Source: an uncultured Lachnospiraceae bacterium
GTDB lineage: Bacteria > Bacillota > Clostridia > Lachnospirales > Lachnospiraceae
Direction of reading: 5' to 3'
Assembly: GCA_947627245.1 (NCBI GenBank)
Contig: CANQVH010000021.1
Location: forward strand, 1-51,015
Length of the DNA: 51,015 bases
Below are positions 18,301 through 25,774 of this stretch, piece after piece. The notes under the pieces were generated by a model. It was given only the letters and a program-made list of their open reading frames with translations. It did not search any database and had not been told where the DNA came from. Each line of letters opens with the position of its first letter. Position 1 is the first letter of the stretch. Position numbers and translations under genes: made by a program.

Positions 18301-18758
18301 GCAATCCGGCCTACAACATGGTGATGCTCTACGACGACGCCGTGACGGAAGAGGCGGACAGAAGCGTCCGGCACGGCAACGTGGTCGGCGCGGATCTCGA
18401 TGCGGATACTGTATACGCGGAGCAGGTGATACTCGCGGACGTTCCGGAGAACGGCAATCTCGGAGAGACCTCGAACGGAAGATGGATCTACTTCGTGACG
18501 CCGCCCGACGAGACGGATTGGACGGATCCGGTGAAGGTCAGAGCGCATTCGCAGGCGGTTTACGAGGGAATCCTGAAAGGCGGAGGCGGCAGAGTCCGCG
18601 CGGAGCTGTACCGGGTGGACAATGCCCATACGCTTGCGGGAGAGCGCATCGTCAGCGATACCGCGTTTTTGACATTGCCGCAGAGCTTTGAAGAGCTCGC
18701 AGAGCTTACGCTGAATATCACGGCGCCGAAGCCGGATCAAAAAGCGGGACAGCAGTAA
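12318..18758 (+). CDS. Giant secreted M60-family (enhancin-like) metalloprotease with dockerin-like segment
   Basis: A 2146-aa surface or secreted protein, probably targeting glycoproteins such as mucins (M60 family knowledge). The signal peptide has a possible lipobox LSGC (Cys21) or an AVA-S cleavage site. The order is: Glu/Pro/Ser-rich linker (about 40-190), dockerin-like pair of calcium loops (GDVNDDHTITCADVEAL and LDLNANGVVDLADLQF, about 308-355), Ala/Glu repeat linker (about 500-535), two FN3 domains (about 664-860), a discoidin-like region (about 930-1090), M60 core (about 1160-1650) with zinc motif HEIGH at 1470-1474 and Glu1485, and a second FN3/discoidin-like region (about 1690-1945). 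No LPxTG motif is seen at the C-terminus. The ATG follows GAGGGGG at 12304-12310. The next gene follows after 14 nt and is likely cotranscribed. Confidence 0.9.
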   Translation: MKRAIAIVLAGCMIVQPLSGCSLTAVASESVVIPEESAAEVAADVIGTENTEQENMTQTDPSADIGTQEPDPVDGSFDVSASEIVEDDASIDDALILDEVIAVDDIPNVDPDSGTEPTPTTEPESMPGSELESMPGSEPESMPEAETEPESEPTTEFESTTEFESEAELESEGESEQESEPMPILEELTAGIQTVSLDGEAGSCVEVKVVATLPFLDSKDVAISLEPLSGGASGTHSGTVRIAVPEGTEGKKTAAATEKFSVTPGTYRVTLRAAQFADYVQEINVPAHETIKIEVCTSKMDKCGWLRLGDVNDDHTITCADVEALVSAVHADSIETALDLNANGVVDLADLQFAVQGLDAYQEAVVTRCALPRRVENGEQTKIEGIDDLLNDSGKATLKPMNGEAISAENPVSLAFDFGTALTEEDDQANAELPVLGGMTLQAPVERDEKTGALSSDITGGSVLVEAEENGAAVVYEIPLIPGTEPAQEKISGPEIVDTAADVAAEVNAEAEEDAAAEVNVEAEEDAGAEVNVAAETDEVDAVPVLLMTAGLPLDAISVDAVEEIDAQEIPAEVAAAGEQSIAEEMANTAAEEQEETKTAADKELTPDKTLGAATLEMDGSFVLDFGAQIAVKRVTIRITGTKQTQALAEIAKVQFVNNMEDRIPAPNLNIPEIREILSGNEELEIDWNEQANVTGYEIEISGPVKKAEDQTQIVRVLSAPYTISAINDKPLYNYKDYKIRVRSVNGEWSSPWTETWTAQPAPENPPDRVDNVVAKGGFRSVHVSWKDMDDANGYMVFYREKGTDAYMPVAESYASGLIKDGTDRLMQNSYTITGLKDLTIYEVYVVAWNDYDHGSWGNNDPGTGAGPRVAEATTESGETPRLPKYQLLNTYAGTYDDKAEGVVGKLTDHIVSAVCGTHNGQKMVESPLDQAKEAEVGKSPTVNGKSRSFAQWALGTVDNSYTSYWTKTDWDDGVSYPIANFSKGITVTFDQPYAMNYLTFTAADLQGNVETAQIVYWKDETEMSADAGGTTVGCSVVRCLDETNRPYYVVKFDEKITAQQVHLYIGTTYAKINLKIAEIHFHHYNEAVDGAVEALFADPEHSMLSENLAALAASDKEAAKAEIDRVKAIVETKDAATGEYHPLKDFLLLDLEGAKELVDLQLDEPFYVDNTITAAKDRHLNFGGLNAWQPLGRVAASGEKLIVYVGHNAKSIRQNASLQLIFTQYHAESNALARSYNLKVGKNEITVPEITTTGGKERGGQLYVAYTGNNAKDQYVVRINGGAKIPVLNLHNKSDSEKKAAIAAYVAELGKYAAAVESEHTRLHLSETEAEKKDKNGVNNSYVYFPYDKQNCILNATDLMMDHMMYSVPATQIWDALSEYSSDAEKAAAVERALDAIEKTMTLFYQHKGLFKGAGGNKETPAQHLNIRYMQMFSGAFMYASGNHIGVEFPETKLAMATSWDGFGWGVAHEIGHDINDPHYAIAEITNNYFAQLLTKAANANHATRFKYEDVYEKVTSGAIGRSPNGAVQLALYWQLHLAFDDYTADGNGCRDDRYIFDDYKTMFDNLFFARVDTYSRNPGSAPQNKNKDQAVELKLVKDIDQNLMRLACAAAQENMLPFFERWGMVPDEETKAFAGQYGAPTEKAYYYVNDDARDYRAAHRQEEENLKITENRANVEVDQANTSENRVTLRLSTDADEMRRDAILGYEVIRSTYWRGRKQDAEVIGFTLADANGEAVYTDTIAALDNRVLYYEVKAVDKFLNYSQISDTVSARVSTGGALGKSLWSVETTITAAEGQDKELTGDDYPDGGFDADSKSVFEYGIDKVIDGRVGDEEAGPFLGTAKAGDRIIIDMQKPMEVTSVKYIGKPLGAVTISVSKDKHSWVTVKENYMFSGPDEKGSSQTIWFDAVEADEKEKWIGTYDARYVQFVLHGAGDVEIDEIDICGPSGDDVSFLDDVKQTVGIAKETCTYAYDEQGNPLVIPAGALVFTGGYKGNPAYNMVMLYDDAVTEEADRSVRHGNVVGADLDADTVYAEQVILADVPENGNLGETSNGRWIYFVTPPDETDWTDPVKVRAHSQAVYEGILKGGGGRVRAELYRVDNAHTLAGERIVSDTAFLTLPQSFEELAELTLNITAPKPDQKAGQQ
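12687..12758 (+). repeat. Glu/Ser/Met/Pro octapeptide repeats in the protease linker
   Basis: About three 24-bp units encode S-M-P-G-S-E-x-E, with further degenerate Glu/Ser/Pro units to about 12860. Near-identical copies point to recent slippage or recombination in a flexible linker. Confidence 0.6.
13827..13925 (+). repeat. Ala/Glu 36-bp tandem repeats
   Basis: Nearly three units of A-A-E-V-N-x-E-A-E-E-D-A within the protease, a probable coiled or flexible acidic linker. Confidence 0.6.
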
Positions 18759-18772
18759 AGGAGGAATTTGAA

Positions 18773-20401
18773 ATGAAAAAAAGAATGATAAATTTTCTCA
18801 TGTCAGTTTTGCTCGTTACTGCATTTTCCGCGGCTACGGCGTCGGCGAAAAATATTGCGACGGCCGTTCTGGAGAAGGAGGAAGGCGGCAACGATGTGTC
18901 GGTAGCCATAGAGCTTCCGCAGAACAAGTCAGAGACAGTCACTTCACTTCGCTTTAAGCTTCTTGTGGCGGTCGAGGAGACCGGGCAGGTTGCATTTGAC
19001 GGGCAAAGCGTGTCGTTTGACTTCGCGGAGGTTCCGGTCGAGGTGAAGGATGCGGTTGTCTGGTACGATCCGGAGGTCACGGATTATGTTGTAGACGTTA
19101 TTGTATCCGGAAAGGAGCCGATTTTCCAAGGCACGGACGGGGCGGCGCTTCCGATCGGCACGCTGCGGCTGCCGGACGGAGAGTATTATGCGGAGGTCGG
19201 GTGCGTAGTCACGGACGACGAGCAGGACAGCACCTCAAAGCTGCAGTATACGGACAGCGTCGGGCTGGAGACGATGTCGGCCTCCCTGAAGGACTCGGAA
19301 ACCATTTTCATAGGGAAAAAAGAACAGTCGGACACCGAACAGGAGGAGACGCCTTCTGTGCCGCAGGATCCGGGAAACGCACAGGAACCGCAGGAGGAGA
19401 CGCCGGATCTGACTGAGCCGGTTCCGTCCGGATCGGCGATCGGGGCGGGGACGCAGACCGAAACCGCGCCGGAGTCGGAACCCGCGCCCGCGCAAAGACC
19501 TCCGCTGCAGCCGGCCGAACCGCGCAGGAACGGACTGGCCGCGCCGAAGCTTACGGTAAAGGCGGTGACGGGAACCGAACAGCTCAGCTTTACATGGAAG
19601 GCCGTGAAGGGCGCAAAGGGATACCAGATCTACAAGTATGACGAGGCGTCCGGAGAGTATAAAAAACAGAAGAACGTCAAGGGTACCTCATATACGGCGA
19701 AATACGCTTACGGTGAGATCTGCAGGTTTCGGGTGCGCGCCTATAAGAAAGAGAAAGGCAGCACGGTGTACGGGCCTTTCAGCGCAGAAAAAGAGGTGAC
19801 GGTGTCTTCGTTCAACAAGAATGAGAGCGTCAATGTTCAGGTGACGATCCCGGCAAAGGGCAGAAAGCTGCATTTCGCATGGAATTCGGTGCCGGGCGCG
19901 GACGGATATCAGATCCTGCGCTACAACGACGCGAAGAAGCGCTACAAGGTCGTGCGGACGATCTCTGCCGCGGATGTCACACAGTGCCGGGCCGTAAAAT
20001 ACAAATTTGCAACGGACTATCGGTTTGAAATGCGTGCTTTTGCGTATGACGAAGACGAAAACATGGTGTTCGGCGAGGCCGGCAGCGAGGCGAGTATCAC
20101 AACGCCGCCGGATCAGGTGAGCAGAATCCGGGTGAAATCTCCTGAGGAGTTCACAATAAGCGTCACTTGGAAGAAGGTGCCGGGCGCGGACGGATATTTT
20201 ATTTACAGAAGCGAGCCGGACGACAAGAGCGTGATGAAGAGGATCGCAAAGGTCAAGAGCAATGTCAGCAATTATGTCGACGAAAACCTTGACGGCGGCG
20301 CACGGTATTATTATCAGGTTGCGGCGTTCAGACGCTCGAAGACCGGAAAACGGCGGATGATCGGCGCTATGAGCGTTATGAGATCTGCGGAAGTAAAGTA
20401 A
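18773..20401 (+). CDS. Secreted multi-FN3 protein with possible cohesin-like N-terminal domain
   Basis: A 542-aa exported protein. The signal peptide (MKKRMINFLMSVLLV...) is cleaved near ATASA-K. Residues about 27-175 form a beta-rich module (SVAIELPQNK, VTSLRFKLLV, DVIVSGKEP, IGTLRL) that resembles cohesin-type domains; this is a weak, pattern-based suggestion. A Pro/Glu/Gln linker (about 185-250) follows, then three fibronectin type III-like repeats (about 255-345, 350-445, 450-540), each with the W-K-x-V-x-G-A-x-G-Y signature. It lies 14 nt after the dockerin-bearing M60 protease with its own AGGAGG, so the two may assemble on the cell surface. No cell-wall anchor motif is seen. Confidence 0.75.
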   Translation: MKKRMINFLMSVLLVTAFSAATASAKNIATAVLEKEEGGNDVSVAIELPQNKSETVTSLRFKLLVAVEETGQVAFDGQSVSFDFAEVPVEVKDAVVWYDPEVTDYVVDVIVSGKEPIFQGTDGAALPIGTLRLPDGEYYAEVGCVVTDDEQDSTSKLQYTDSVGLETMSASLKDSETIFIGKKEQSDTEQEETPSVPQDPGNAQEPQEETPDLTEPVPSGSAIGAGTQTETAPESEPAPAQRPPLQPAEPRRNGLAAPKLTVKAVTGTEQLSFTWKAVKGAKGYQIYKYDEASGEYKKQKNVKGTSYTAKYAYGEICRFRVRAYKKEKGSTVYGPFSAEKEVTVSSFNKNESVNVQVTIPAKGRKLHFAWNSVPGADGYQILRYNDAKKRYKVVRTISAADVTQCRAVKYKFATDYRFEMRAFAYDEDENMVFGEAGSEASITTPPDQVSRIRVKSPEEFTISVTWKKVPGADGYFIYRSEPDDKSVMKRIAKVKSNVSNYVDENLDGGARYYYQVAAFRRSKTGKRRMIGAMSVMRSAEVK

Positions 20402-20433
20402 GAGAATCACAGGATAAAACGGAGGTGTAACAA

Positions 20434-21693
20434 ATGGGACTGATTAAGGCTGCATTAGGCTCTGCGGGCGGCGTGCTCGCCGATACATGGAAGGAGTACT
20501 TTTACTGCGAGGCGATGGACGCGGATATTCTCGTGTGCAAGGGAATGAAGCGTGCTTCCGGGCGTTCTTCCAACAAGCATGGGAGCGACAATATCATCAC
20601 GGACGGTTCGGCGATCGCGGTGGCAGACGGACAGTGCATGATGATCGTCGAGAACGGCAAGGTCGCAGAGGTCTGCGCGGAGCCGGGCGAGTATGAGTAC
20701 GACAGCAAGACGGAGCCGAGCATTCTGGGCGGCGGCTTCGGAGAGACGCTCCGCAGGACGTTTGAGGCGATCGGCAAGCGTTTCGAATTCGGCGGCGAGC
20801 CGGCGAAGGATCAGAGAATTTATTATTTTAACACGAAAGAGATCATGGGAAATAAGTACGGCACCGCGACGCCCGTGCCGTTCCGCGTGATTGACCGCAA
20901 CATCGGGCTGGACGTGGATATCTCGATCCGCTGCAACGGCGAATATTCCTACCGTATTGCGGATCCGATCCTGTTCTACACGAACGTGTGCGGCAATGTC
21001 AGCGACGTGTACGAGCGCTCCGAGATGGACAGTATGCTCAAGACCGAGCTGATGACGGCGCTGCAGCCGGCGTTTGCAAAGATCTCAGCGCTGGGCGTGC
21101 GCTACAGCGAGCTTCCGGGGCACACGATGGAGCTGGCGGACGCGCTCAACGAAGTCCTCTCGAAGAAGTGGAAGGAGCTGCGCGGCATCGTGGTGGCGTC
21201 CTTCGGAATCAATTCGGTTTCGGCTTCGAAGGAAGACGAGGACATGATCAAGCAGATGCAGAAGAGCGCGGTGATGCGCGACCCGACGATGGCGGCGGCG
21301 ACGCTTGTCGGCGCGCAGGCGGACGCGATGCGCGCGGCGGCTTCCAATTCGGCGGGCGCGATGAACGGCTTCATGGGTGTCAACATGGCGGCAAATGCCG
21401 GCGGGATGAACGCCCAGAATCTGTATGCGATGGGACAGCAGCAGACTCAGGCGGCCGCTCCGGCAGAAAGCTGGACGTGCGCGTGCGGCGCGGTAAACAC
21501 CGGAAAATTCTGTTCCGAGTGCGGGGCGAAGAAGCCAGACGAGAGCTGGACGTGCGCGTGCGGCGCGGTAAACACCGGGAAATTCTGTTCCGAGTGCGGG
21601 GCGAAGAAGCCGGACGAGAGCTGGACGTGTTCCTGCGGCGCGGTGAACACCGGGAAGTTCTGCTTCGAGTGCGGTGCAAAGAAACCTGAATAA
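20434..21693 (+). CDS. SPFH-domain protein with C-terminal zinc ribbons, YdjI-like
   Basis: A 419-aa protein. Residues about 40-280 fit the SPFH/stomatin-like 'virion core' family to which B. subtilis YdjI belongs (YFNTKEIMGNKYGTATPVPFRV, then EMDSMLKTELMTALQPAF). An Ala/Met/Asn-rich linker (about 285-345) leads to three 25-residue zinc ribbons, each C-x-C-x8-C-x2-C. In B. subtilis, YdjI works with YdjG/YdjH to bring PspA to stressed membrane (family knowledge). Here the next two genes are YdjG-like and YdjH-like, so the module is conserved though no pspA is in view. The ATG follows GGAGG. It ends 16 nt before the next gene. Confidence 0.85.
   Translation: MGLIKAALGSAGGVLADTWKEYFYCEAMDADILVCKGMKRASGRSSNKHGSDNIITDGSAIAVADGQCMMIVENGKVAEVCAEPGEYEYDSKTEPSILGGGFGETLRRTFEAIGKRFEFGGEPAKDQRIYYFNTKEIMGNKYGTATPVPFRVIDRNIGLDVDISIRCNGEYSYRIADPILFYTNVCGNVSDVYERSEMDSMLKTELMTALQPAFAKISALGVRYSELPGHTMELADALNEVLSKKWKELRGIVVASFGINSVSASKEDEDMIKQMQKSAVMRDPTMAAATLVGAQADAMRAAASNSAGAMNGFMGVNMAANAGGMNAQNLYAMGQQQTQAAAPAESWTCACGAVNTGKFCSECGAKKPDESWTCACGAVNTGKFCSECGAKKPDESWTCSCGAVNTGKFCFECGAKKPE
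21466..21690 (+). repeat. Three 75-bp tandem zinc-ribbon repeats
   Basis: Three consecutive 75-bp units, the first two encoding identical 25-residue peptides (ESWTCACGAVN... to ...CGAKKPD). Their near identity indicates recent duplication; copy number could vary between strains. Confidence 0.85.
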
Positions 21694-21709
21694 AGGTGAT
21701 CGAGGGATT

Positions 21710-22795
21710 ATGTCAGATATTTTGGAGTACAAGTGTCCGTGCTGCGGAGGCGCGATCCGCTTCGACAGCGCCACTCAGAAAATGAAATGTCCATATTGTG
21801 ACACGGAGTTCGAGGTGGACACGCTAAAGCAGTTCGAGGAAGAGAATATTGAGGAGGATCGGGATCCGAGCTGGAGTGGGGAGAACGTCTCGCAGAATGG
21901 GGACGAGCTGGACGGAGATCAGGAAGGGCTGGTTACGTATGTATGCGAGTCCTGCGGCGGACAGATTGTTGCGGATCGTAATATGGCGGCGTCGAGCTGT
22001 CCTTACTGCGGCAATTCGGTAATCGTCACGAAACAGCTCTCCGGAATGCTGCGCCCTGATTTCGTGATTCCGTTTAAGCTTGACAAAAAGGCCGCGGAAG
22101 ATCGGCTCCGGCAGCATCTGTCGGGAAAGGTTCTGCTTCCCTCCCTGTTCAGGAAAGAGAGCCGGATCAAAGAGATACGGGGCATCTATGTGCCGTTCTG
22201 GCTCTACGACTGCGACGCGCAGGCGGATATCCGCTGCCGGGCAACGGCAATCAGCACTTGGAGACAGGGCGATTATATGTATACGGAGACGAGGCATTAT
22301 CTGGTGGCGCGCAGCGGCGATATCGGGTTCGACAAGGTTCCGGCGGACGGCTCTCTCAAGCTGGACGATGCGCTGATGGATTCGCTTGAGCCGTATGATT
22401 ATTCGGAAGCGGTTGATTTTCAGACAGCGTATCTCGCCGGATATTTTGCGGACAAATATGACCAGAGCTCTGAGGACTGCGCACCGCGCGCGAACAGCCG
22501 TATGCGGGTGAGCACGCAGAATGCCTTTCTGAGTACGATCGCCGGATACGCGACGTGCGTACCCGAGCATATGAGCATTCAACTGAAGCAGGGCAGGATC
22601 CGCTATGCGCTTCTTCCAGTCTGGCTTTTGAACACGGTGTACAAGGGACAGACCTATACCTTCGCGATGAACGGACAGACCGGGAAATTTATCGGAAATC
22701 TGCCGGCAGACAAAGGCAAGGCGCTTGCAATCGCGGGAGGCGTGTTCGCGGCGGTAACGCTGCTTTCGTGGCGACTTATGTGTTTTTTACTGTAG
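21710..22795 (+). CDS. Zinc-ribbon membrane-associated protein, YdjG-like
   Basis: A 361-aa protein with two N-terminal zinc ribbons (CPCCGG...CPYC at about 9-29 and CESCGG...CPYC at about 80-105), a beta-rich middle beginning FVIPFKLDKKAAEDRL, and one C-terminal membrane helix (AIAGGVFAAVTLLSWRLMCFLL). The start at ATG 21710 is preferred over an upstream in-frame codon because CGAGGG lies just before it and the protein then begins at the ribbon. Between a YdjI-like and a YdjH-like gene, it is the expected third member of the membrane-stress complex. It is separated from the next gene by 13 nt. Confidence 0.82.
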   Translation: MSDILEYKCPCCGGAIRFDSATQKMKCPYCDTEFEVDTLKQFEEENIEEDRDPSWSGENVSQNGDELDGDQEGLVTYVCESCGGQIVADRNMAASSCPYCGNSVIVTKQLSGMLRPDFVIPFKLDKKAAEDRLRQHLSGKVLLPSLFRKESRIKEIRGIYVPFWLYDCDAQADIRCRATAISTWRQGDYMYTETRHYLVARSGDIGFDKVPADGSLKLDDALMDSLEPYDYSEAVDFQTAYLAGYFADKYDQSSEDCAPRANSRMRVSTQNAFLSTIAGYATCVPEHMSIQLKQGRIRYALLPVWLLNTVYKGQTYTFAMNGQTGKFIGNLPADKGKALAIAGGVFAAVTLLSWRLMCFLL

Positions 22796-22808
22796 AGGAG
22801 GAGACTGC

Positions 22809-23702
22809 GTGAAGATGTGGAACGGGAAAAAGAAAGATGCGCGGGATCTTCTGTCACGGCAGTCCGGACTGCGCGGACAAAACGCCGCAAAAGCCGCCGC
22901 AAGGCTGGGAATTTTGCTCCTGCTGAGCGTTTGTTGTTTCAGTCTGTGCGCGTTCGCCAATGACGTGAAGGTCGCGGACGAGGCGGGACTTCTGGACTAT
23001 GAAGAGGAGCAGGAGCTTCAGGAGCGGCTTTCCGAGATCGCAGAAGAGTACCAGAGCGATGTGGTGGTGGCTACGGTCAATTCCTGCGAGGGGATGGATG
23101 TGCAGAGCTTCACGGACCGGTACTATTACGAGAACGGCTACGGTTACGGGCCGGAGATCGACGGAATTATACTGCTTGTCAGTATGCAGGAGCGGCGCTT
23201 CCATCTGGCGACCAGAGGCAGCGCGATCGACACATTCACGGACTATGGGCTTGAGGTCATAGATGAGGAAATCACTCCGTATCTGAGCGATGGCGAGTAT
23301 GCCAAAGCCTTTGAGAAATTCGCGGATCTCGCGGAGGAATTTCTTGAAGAGGACGAAGAAGGCAGGCCGTTCGATACAAATCATACCTACAAAAAAAGAA
23401 CCGTGGAATCCGGAGTCTATTTTTTATTCGCGCTTGGGATCGGGCTTTTTGCCGCTGTTGTCACACTGATTATGCTGCATCAGCAGTTGCGCTCCGTCCG
23501 TGTAAAAAATGAGGCGAGGGATTATGTGCGAAGCGGCAGCTTCCGCGTCACGCGCGCAAACGATATCTTCCTTTACCGGACGGTGTCGCGGTCGAGAATT
23601 CAACAGGATTCCTCCGGCGGCCGCGGCGGAGGAGGAGGGAGCATGACGCACTCCGCACCCGGAGGAGGCGGCAGAGCCGGGGGACGCAGCGGGTCGTTCT
23701 GA
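22809..23702 (+). CDS. TPM-domain membrane protein, YdjH-like
   Basis: A 297-aa protein with an N-terminal hydrophobic helix (about 30-50) and an extracytoplasmic TPM domain (about 55-185; VADEAGLLDYEEEQELQERL opens it, as in this family). A second membrane helix (about 203-223) and a cytosolic tail ending in Gly/Arg-rich low complexity (GGGGG..., RAGGRSGSF) follow. TPM proteins are membrane partners of SPFH/zinc-ribbon modules (YdjH in B. subtilis). The start is GTG 22809 with an AGGAGGAG site; ATG 22815 is possible. Last gene of the unit; a promoter for a small RNA begins 8 nt after the stop. Confidence 0.85.
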   Translation: MKMWNGKKKDARDLLSRQSGLRGQNAAKAAARLGILLLLSVCCFSLCAFANDVKVADEAGLLDYEEEQELQERLSEIAEEYQSDVVVATVNSCEGMDVQSFTDRYYYENGYGYGPEIDGIILLVSMQERRFHLATRGSAIDTFTDYGLEVIDEEITPYLSDGEYAKAFEKFADLAEEFLEEDEEGRPFDTNHTYKKRTVESGVYFLFALGIGLFAAVVTLIMLHQQLRSVRVKNEARDYVRSGSFRVTRANDIFLYRTVSRSRIQQDSSGGRGGGGGSMTHSAPGGGGRAGGRSGSF

Positions 23703-23709
23703 AAAAATA

Positions 23710-23738
23710 TTTACAAAAAAGAATAGCTTTGATATGAT
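23710..23738 (+). promoter_or_regulatory. Strong promoter for a small RNA
   Basis: TTTACA (23710-23715) and TATGAT (23733-23738) with an exact 17-bp spacer. It does not lead into a normal-length ORF but into the hairpin transcript at 23745-23853. Confidence 0.6.
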
Positions 23739-23744
23739 ATACAT

Positions 23745-23853
23745 AGAAATAGAGAGAGAAACTTTGAGGTGGTCAATTTCGTGGCAGCCACACACCCTTT
23801 GGGTTAAAAGTGATGCAGGGGAACGCCACGCCTGCCAAAGTTTCTCTCTTTTT
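23745..23853 (+). ncRNA. Candidate structured small RNA, about 105-110 nt
   Basis: Begins after a consensus-like promoter and ends in five T. A perfect 14-bp outer stem joins AGAGAGAAACTTTG (23753-23766) to CAAAGTTTCTCTCT (23836-23849). Inner pairs include CGTGGC/GCCACG (23780-23785/23825-23830) and CCC-TTT-GGG near 23795-23803. A GTG-led frame of 13 codons (23772 to the TAA at 23804-23806 region) is also present. Possibilities are a free regulatory RNA, the antitoxin RNA of a type I toxin system, or simply a large terminator for the TPM operon. The class is not recognised. On the opposite strand I found no holin-like toxin ORF. Confidence 0.5.
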
Positions 23854-23863
23854 ATGCAATTAA

Positions 23864-24110
23864 GCCGTGTTTTATGCGCAGGGGATGCAATAGGCTGTGC
23901 GTAGTCTGCGAACGAAACAGCCGCAAAAGAGCCGGATGTTGCCTGCCTGCAAGCAAACGATAGGCAGTTCGACGCAGATTCGCGAGCATAGCGACAACTG
24001 TCGGAGCATGTTTGAGCGTAGCGAGTTTGCGGAGACAGGTGTCAATAAGCGGCGGAACGAATCAAGGAGAACAACTCGTTTGCGGTGGGCAGGCACATCG
24101 GCTCTTGCGG
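23864..24110. other. Repeat-like intergenic spacer
   Basis: Non-coding 250 bp rich in short alternating motifs of the type GAGCATAGCGACAACTGTC and GAGCGTAGCGAG, similar in style to 5.69-5.73 kb. Small frames here lack ribosome sites. No gene is supported. Confidence 0.35.
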
Positions 24111-24136
24111 CGTCCGGTTATTCACTCTACACGATC

Positions 24137-25774
24137 TCAGTCATCCTCCGGCATGCCCTCCGTCGTGTAGACCTGCCTCTTGCGGGCCATCTCGTCGCTC
24201 TCAAGATATTCGTCGTAAGTCGTGATCTTGTCGATCAGCTTGCCGTTTGGCAGGATCTCCATGATGCGGTTGGCGGTCGTCTGGACGATCTGATGGTCGC
24301 GGGACGTGAAGATCAGCACGCCCGGGAATTTAATCAGGCCGTTATTCAGGGCCGTGATTGCTTCCATATCGAGGTGGTTCGTCGGTTCGTCAAATAGAAG
24401 GACGTTCGCGCCGGAGATCATCATTTTCGAGAACATGCAGCGCACCCGTTCGCCTCCGGAGAGTACCCGGAGTTTTTTTACGCCGTCCTCACCGGCGAAC
24501 AGCATTCTGCCGAGGAAGCCGCGCACGTAGGTCGCGTCCTTGATCTCGGAGAACTGGGTCAGCCAGTCCGCGATCGTCAGGTCAGAGTCGAATTCCTTGG
24601 TGCTGTCCTTCGGGAAGTAGGCCTGCGAAGTCGTGACGCCCCACTTGAAATGTCCCTCGTCCGGCTCGATCTCGCCCATCAAAATCTGCAGGAACGTCGT
24701 CTTGGCAAGCTCGTTGCCGCCCACAAGCGCCACCTTGTCGTTGTGGCCGAGCGTGAATGTGACGTCGTCGAGCACCTTGACGCCGTCGATCGTCTTGGAA
24801 AGATTCTCGACCATGAGCACCTCGTTGCCGATCTCGCGGTTCGGGCGGAAATCAATATACGGATATTTGCGGCTCGACGGCTTGATCTCGTCGAGCTGAA
24901 TTTTTTCGAGGGCGCGCTTTCTCGAAGTCGCCTGCTTGGACTTTGAGGCGTTCGCCGAAAAGCGTGAGATAAACTCCTGCAGCTCCTTGATCTTTTCTTC
25001 TTTCTTCTTGTTTGCTTCCTTCATCTGGCGGATCAGCAATTGGCTGGACTCGTACCAGAAATCGTAGTTGCCGGCGTAGAGCTGGATCTTGCCGTAGTCG
25101 ATGTCCGCGATATGCGTGCAGACCTTATTCAGAAAATAGCGGTCGTGCGATACGACGATCACAGTGTTGTTGAAGTTGATCAAAAACTCTTCAAGCCAGT
25201 TGATGGCGTCAAGATCCAGATGGTTCGTCGGCTCGTCGAGCAGCAGGATGTCCGGATTGCCGAACAGGGCGCGCGCAAGGAGCACCTTGACCTTCTCGCT
25301 GCCGTCGAGATCCTTCATCAGACTGTAGTGGAGAGAGGTGTCGATGCCGAGTCCGTTCAGGAGCATGGCGGCGTCCGATTCCGCTTCCCAGCCGTTCAGC
25401 TCTGCGAACTCCGCTTCGAGCTCGCTGGCCCGGATACCGTCCTCGTCGGAGAAATCCTCCTTTGCATAGATCGCGTCCTTTTCCTTCATGATGTCATACA
25501 GGTGTTGATTGCCCATGATGACGGTGTCGAGGACCGGATATTCGTCGTACTTGAAATGATCCTGCTCGAGCACAGACATACGCTGGCCGGGCGTCATGAA
25601 AACGTCCCCCTTCGTCGTCTCCAGCTTGCCGGAGAGGATTTTCAGGAATGTGGATTTGCCGGCGCCGTTCGCGCCGATGAGTCCGTAGCAGTTGCCCTCC
25701 GTGAACTTGATATTCACGTCCTCGAACAACGCTTTTTTGCCGATTCTAAGAGTTACATTATTTGCACTGATCAT
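24137..25774 (-). CDS. ABC-F family ATPase, YkpA/YbiT subgroup
   Basis: A 545-aa soluble protein with two ABC domains and no membrane segments, as in ABC-F proteins that act on ribosomes (family knowledge). ABC1 has Walker A GANGAGKST (about 37-45), a signature region and LLLDEPTNHLD. The interdomain linker is Lys/Glu-rich (about 255-305). ABC2 has a Walker A reading GGNELAKTT in place of G-x-N-G-x-G-K-S/T, then LSGGERVR and LFDEPTNHLD. The changed second Walker A is, from memory, a subgroup trait (YkpA-like), not damage. The substrate or exact ribosomal role is unknown. Monocistronic; ATG at 25774. Confidence 0.9.
   Translation of the reverse strand: MISANNVTLRIGKKALFEDVNIKFTEGNCYGLIGANGAGKSTFLKILSGKLETTKGDVFMTPGQRMSVLEQDHFKYDEYPVLDTVIMGNQHLYDIMKEKDAIYAKEDFSDEDGIRASELEAEFAELNGWEAESDAAMLLNGLGIDTSLHYSLMKDLDGSEKVKVLLARALFGNPDILLLDEPTNHLDLDAINWLEEFLINFNNTVIVVSHDRYFLNKVCTHIADIDYGKIQLYAGNYDFWYESSQLLIRQMKEANKKKEEKIKELQEFISRFSANASKSKQATSRKRALEKIQLDEIKPSSRKYPYIDFRPNREIGNEVLMVENLSKTIDGVKVLDDVTFTLGHNDKVALVGGNELAKTTFLQILMGEIEPDEGHFKWGVTTSQAYFPKDSTKEFDSDLTIADWLTQFSEIKDATYVRGFLGRMLFAGEDGVKKLRVLSGGERVRCMFSKMMISGANVLLFDEPTNHLDMEAITALNNGLIKFPGVLIFTSRDHQIVQTTANRIMEILPNGKLIDKITTYDEYLESDEMARKRQVYTTEGMPEDD

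Noticed and set aside
9194..18740. Long antisense frames (for example 9194-10855, 14883-16409, 16869-18740)
   Set aside because: All lie opposite well-supported genes and have composition typical of reverse-frame shadows.
20434..23702. The first SPFH/zinc-ribbon cluster as a novel system
   Set aside because: Gene content matches the known ydjGHI-type membrane-stress module; only the absence of pspA in view is notable.
24717..24780. Degenerate second Walker A (GGNELAKTT) in the ABC-F protein as a sign of decay
   Set aside because: The same replacement is, to my knowledge, a trait of the YkpA/YbiT subgroup, and the rest of the domain is intact.
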